DNA from: Bacilli bacterium
GTDB taxonomy: Bacteria; Bacillota_I; Bacilli_A; RFN20; CAG-826
NCBI GenBank assembly: GCA_017470115.1
Contig: JAFUEZ010000002.1
Coordinates: 113,665-170,046 of the forward strand
Direction of reading: 5' to 3'
DNA length: 56,382 bases
The position numbers and the translations under genes were made by a program. Below are positions 53,421 through 56,382 of this stretch, in pieces; the stretch's first letter is position 1, and each line of letters opens with the position of its first letter. The notes below the pieces were generated by a model, which was not told the DNA's origin, searched no databases, and saw only the letters and a list, made by a program, of their open reading frames with translations.

Positions 53421-54824
53421 ATGTATTCAAAATATTTAGAATCTAGAAAAGATTTAATAAAAGATCTTGTTACTAGGTTAAACAAAAAATATCCTTATGC
53501 AGCCATTCTTGGTAAACACGTTGTTGGTAAAACAATTAGAGTTACAACGAGAATGACTAGTGTTGGTGATACTATGGAAAAGCAATGTGGTTTCGTTGCT
53601 AAAATATTCAATGGAAAAACTTATTCCGAATACTCTTTTTCTGATATTACTAACAAATCAATTGATAAGATTGAAAAAGAAATTTATAAAAAAATCGCTT
53701 TAGATGAATCGCTTCTTGATAATCATGTTAATGTTCACCCTTTAAAAGACGAACCATTAGTCAAAGATTTTGCTCGAGAAGTAGAAGGTAAACATTTCTC
53801 GACAGAAGAAATTATTGAACGACTTAATAATATTCTTGGAAAAGCACACTCATATTCAGAAAAAATTGCGATGGTTATGGCAATGTTTACTGAATATGAA
53901 ACAAGCGCATTATTTATTTCTAAAAATAGAGAACTGACTCAAGTTTATACGTGGATGAATGTTGTTTTAATGACTGTTGCTGCAGAAGAAGGAAACATGA
54001 AACAAGCTAGATGCGTTGGAGCGTTTAATTCATATGAGAAATCTTTTGAATATGTTGAAAAACGTATTGAAGAAACTGCACAATTATCAATTGATTTATT
54101 AAAATCGACATTAATTAAACCAGGAGTTTACGATATTATCACCGATTCTTCTATTACTGGATTAATTGCTCATGAAGCATTTGGACACGGCGTAGAAATG
54201 GACATGTTTGTTAAACATAGAGCAAAATCAATGCACTATCTTAATAAACCAGTAGCTTCACCACTTGTTGAAATGCACGATGGAGCTTCTGCGGCGCTTT
54301 CTGCAGCTTCATATTTTTTCGATGATGATGGTGTTTTAGCTCATGATACATTGATTATTAAAGATGGTATATTGCAAACAGGAATTAGTGATGAAGTCTC
54401 GGCTTTACAACTTGGAACAGAACCAACTGGAAACGGAAGAAGAGAATCATATAAAAGAAAAGCATATACTCGTATGACAAATACTTTCTTTATGCCAGGT
54501 AAAGATAAGATAGAAGATATGATCAAATCTGTTAAGCACGGTTACATGCTTTTTGAAACTGATAATGGCATGGAAGATCCAAAAAATTGGAACATTCAAT
54601 GTGTTTGTAGTTATGGAAGAGAAATCAAAAATGGGAAATTTACTGGAAAAATCGTTGCTCCTGTAGTTATGTCTGGTTATGTTCCTGATTTATTAAAATC
54701 CATTTCAATGGTTTCCGATGAATGCGTGATTACTGGTTCAGGACATTGCGGAAAAGGATATAAAGAGTGGGTCTGTGTCTCAGATGGTGGACCACATTTG
54801 AAAGCGAGGTGCAAATTAAGCTAA
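53421..54824 (+). CDS. TldD-like metalloprotease, second copy (HEAFGH type)
   Basis: A 467-residue protein with the zinc motif HEAFGHGVEMD (His251, His256), differing from the first copy (HEACGHQLE). GNGRRESYKRKAYTRMTNTF is the matching conserved block. The sequences of the two TldD proteins differ strongly outside motifs, so this is not a recent duplication. A good ribosome-binding site (GGAGGAG) precedes the start. The partner subunit follows with a 1-nt overlap. Confidence 0.85.
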   Translation: MYSKYLESRKDLIKDLVTRLNKKYPYAAILGKHVVGKTIRVTTRMTSVGDTMEKQCGFVAKIFNGKTYSEYSFSDITNKSIDKIEKEIYKKIALDESLLDNHVNVHPLKDEPLVKDFAREVEGKHFSTEEIIERLNNILGKAHSYSEKIAMVMAMFTEYETSALFISKNRELTQVYTWMNVVLMTVAAEEGNMKQARCVGAFNSYEKSFEYVEKRIEETAQLSIDLLKSTLIKPGVYDIITDSSITGLIAHEAFGHGVEMDMFVKHRAKSMHYLNKPVASPLVEMHDGASAALSAASYFFDDDGVLAHDTLIIKDGILQTGISDEVSALQLGTEPTGNGRRESYKRKAYTRMTNTFFMPGKDKIEDMIKSVKHGYMLFETDNGMEDPKNWNIQCVCSYGREIKNGKFTGKIVAPVVMSGYVPDLLKSISMVSDECVITGSGHCGKGYKEWVCVSDGGPHLKARCKLS

Positions 54825-56116
54825 TGAAAAGATTAATTAAAGTATTAGAAAAGGCTAAAAACATTTCTGCTTGGAAAATAAATGCTAGTGAAACCGAATC
54901 TTGCGAACTTTTCTATGTTGATAAACGCTTAGAAACAAATAGAGCAACAAATGTAGTCGATTATACAGTTACTATTTATGTTGATAAAGATGAGCAAAGA
55001 GGTTCAGCGACATTCACCTATTATCCTTATATGGATGAAAAAGAAATTAAAGCTAAAATTGATGAAGCCGTATTTGCAAGCCAATTCACATTCAATAAAT
55101 TCTTTGATATTCCAGGAAAAGAAGAAGTAGAAATCAAAGAGCAAGAAACAAATTTGAAAAAGAAGCCATTTAATCGCGTTATTAAAGACGTTGAAAAAGC
55201 AGTATTTAAAGCTGATAAGTTCAAAGATGGTTATTTAAGTGCGACTGAAATCTTCCTTTATAAAATCACTAATAGAGTAATAAATTCAAAAGGAGTCAAT
55301 CTTGTTTCAACGAAATATCAAGGAAATATCGAAACAATTCCTTCTTGGAAGAAGAAAGATGACGAAGTTGAGCTTTACAACATGATGACTTTTTCAACTT
55401 TTAATCCAAAAGAAATAACAAAAGAAATTAAAGAAGTATTACTCCTTGCAAAAGCACGTGCTAAAGCTAAACATTTAAATATTAAAAAGCTGCCTCAAGA
55501 TCTAAGAATTATTATTCAAGATGAAGAAGTTGAGCAAGTTTTTAATTCATTTGCAGACGATTTGGCATATGGAACGAAATATCATCATAGAAATCATTTT
55601 AATGTTGGTGAAAGTGTTCAAGGAAAAGAAATCAAAGGAACAAAACTTAATCTTAAAATGGTGTCGATGTGTGAAGGCGCCGCAAACTCTAGTCCAGTTG
55701 ATGAAGATGGCGTTGTTTTAAAAGACATAGAACTTATTAAAGATGGTGTAGCACAAAATATGTTTGGATCATACAAATTTGGCTATTATCTAGGAATAGA
55801 AAAACCAACCGGAAATTTACCTGTAGTAGTTGTAAAAGAAGGAAAAGAGTCAATCGAAGAAATGAAGAAAAAGCCATATATAAGATGCGTAAGATTTTCT
55901 GGTATGCAACTAGATTTAGACTCTGGTTTCATAGGTGGAGAGGTTCGTTTAGGATTCTATTTTGATGGACAAAAAGAAATTCCTGTGACTGGTTTTTCAA
56001 TTTCTGGCGACTTTAATAAAGTAAGTAGTGAAATGGAGTTTTCTAAAGAAACAACAAATAGACCAAATTATCACGGACCAAAATATATTTTGTTAAAAGG
56101 CATGCAAATAATATAA
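54824..56116 (+). CDS. TldE/PmbA-like partner of the second TldD
   Basis: About 430 residues with no HExxxH. KGVNLVSTKYQGNIETIPSW and the C-terminal FSISGDFNKVSSEMEFSK are PmbA-like. The start (ATG 54824) overlaps the previous stop (TAATG). An upstream in-frame ATG (54767) would run through the previous gene. It forms the heterodimer with the gene before it. Confidence 0.78.
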   Translation: MKRLIKVLEKAKNISAWKINASETESCELFYVDKRLETNRATNVVDYTVTIYVDKDEQRGSATFTYYPYMDEKEIKAKIDEAVFASQFTFNKFFDIPGKEEVEIKEQETNLKKKPFNRVIKDVEKAVFKADKFKDGYLSATEIFLYKITNRVINSKGVNLVSTKYQGNIETIPSWKKKDDEVELYNMMTFSTFNPKEITKEIKEVLLLAKARAKAKHLNIKKLPQDLRIIIQDEEVEQVFNSFADDLAYGTKYHHRNHFNVGESVQGKEIKGTKLNLKMVSMCEGAANSSPVDEDGVVLKDIELIKDGVAQNMFGSYKFGYYLGIEKPTGNLPVVVVKEGKESIEEMKKKPYIRCVRFSGMQLDLDSGFIGGEVRLGFYFDGQKEIPVTGFSISGDFNKVSSEMEFSKETTNRPNYHGPKYILLKGMQII

Positions 56117-56145
56117 AAAGCCTGCAAAACACGAATATTTTTCAA
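56114..56145 (+). repeat. Dispersed intergenic element, copy 10 (+ orientation)
   Basis: Contains GCCTGCAAAACACGAATATT then TTTCAAA, starting at the stop of the TldE-like gene. Confidence 0.7.
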
Positions 56146-56150
56146 AAAAT

Positions 56151-56185
56151 AGCCTGTCAAGTATAAATACTGTACAGGCTTTTTA
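56151..56185 (+). terminator. Intrinsic terminator of the second TldD/TldE operon
   Basis: AGCCTGT (56151-56157) pairs with ACAGGCT (56174-56180), with an inner AGTA/TACT stem, then TTTT. Confidence 0.85.
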
Positions 56186-56382
56186 AATGTTTATGAACTT
56201 ACTATTTTCTCTCTTAAAAGTTAATATAAATCAAAATATTTGGTTAATTGAAATTTAAAATGCACCAAGTCTTTGAAATATTAAAGAAATTAACTTTTGA
56301 AAGAATAATTTTACTTTTTGGTGCATCCAATAATACTAAATATTGAATTTTTCATAAATTTGAAGGCAAAAAATGGTAAAAA
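56186..56382. other. Right-end intergenic segment with a long inverted repeat
   Basis: No gene was seen up to the window edge. ATGCACCAA (56260-56268) and TTGGTGCAT (56318-56326) are perfect 9-bp inverted arms around 49 nt, with TCTTT/AAAGA pairing inside. They may flank a transcript end or a small element. The rest is AT-rich. Confidence 0.4.

Noticed and set aside
1-56382. Mycoplasma-type code (TGA = Trp)
   Set aside because: TGA ends yaaA, the hybrid kinase and the XRE-MNT gene at sensible family ends, and Trp is encoded by TGG.
1-56382. tRNA or rRNA genes and CRISPR arrays
   Set aside because: No T-arm/anticodon pattern, no rRNA motif and no regularly spaced repeats were found by eye; the dispersed element is too irregularly spaced for CRISPR.

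Overview
The window is 56 kb of AT-rich DNA from a low-GC Gram-positive bacterium. It starts inside dnaA and runs through the conserved origin-side block dnaA-dnaN-yaaA(S4)-recF-gyrB-gyrA-serS-SRP RNA-tadA. TGA is used as a stop (yaaA, the XRE-MNT gene at 23996, the hybrid kinase at 31963), so the genetic code is standard and not the mycoplasma code. Lipobox lipoproteins, Gram-positive style Shine-Dalgarno sites, the gene order and a wall-poor flavour suggest an uncultured gut-type Bacilli lineage (RF39 / Erysipelotrichia / Acholeplasma-like). That placement is inference, not seen directly. Most genes lie on the + strand, co-directional with replication leaving the origin.

Layout. 1-10.3 kb: replication core, with an origin-like unwinding module between dnaA and dnaN. 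10.4-15.7 kb: MacB-like ABC exporter with a TetR-type regulator, a tiny membrane protein, an M50-like membrane protein that lost its first zinc-ligand His, and MscL. 15.9-23.9 kb: DegV, a TldD/PmbA protease pair, a lipase-like hydrolase, L31, MetRS and an RlmD-like methyltransferase. 24.0-31.8 kb: an accessory island with an XRE-nucleotidyltransferase (MNT) protein, a truncated GNAT gene, a structured RNA or insertion-element remnant, an XRE-DUF3791-like-GNAT fusion protein, a lipoprotein esterase, a Fic-like protein lacking the catalytic His, and an AbiE type IV toxin-antitoxin pair. The AbiE pair is bracketed by direct repeats and abuts the stump of an HD-GYP gene. 32.0-37.9 kb: a compact signalling operon of hybrid histidine kinase (two receivers), orphan solute-binding lipoprotein, REC-degenerate GGDEF-EAL protein and Hpt protein. 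38.0-45 kb: D-2-hydroxyacid dehydrogenase, SHOCT membrane protein, SGNH lipoprotein, a 49-residue peptide gene, a large secreted endonuclease I and a lipoprotein. 45.1-48.4 kb: glycosyltransferase plus ABC-2 exporter. 48.5-56.1 kb: MmcQ/YjbR protein, zinc-ribbon protein, TetR with palindromic operator, GH36 alpha-galactosidase, a GT-B-like protein of unknown role, and a second, divergent TldD/TldE pair.

Four sequence-level themes cut across the window. (1) A dispersed intergenic element of about 30 bp, core CCTGCAAAACNCGAATATT, occurs about ten times in both orientations, mostly just after stop codons. (2) At least five genes have a -10 hexamer exactly 6 nt before the ATG and no ribosome-binding site, which predicts leaderless mRNAs. 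(3) Both gyrase subunits carry unusual residues at the quinolone-contact positions. (4) A shared palindrome AATTGTATACAATT precedes the glycosyltransferase and the second TldD gene. No tRNA, rRNA, CRISPR array or intact transposase was found.
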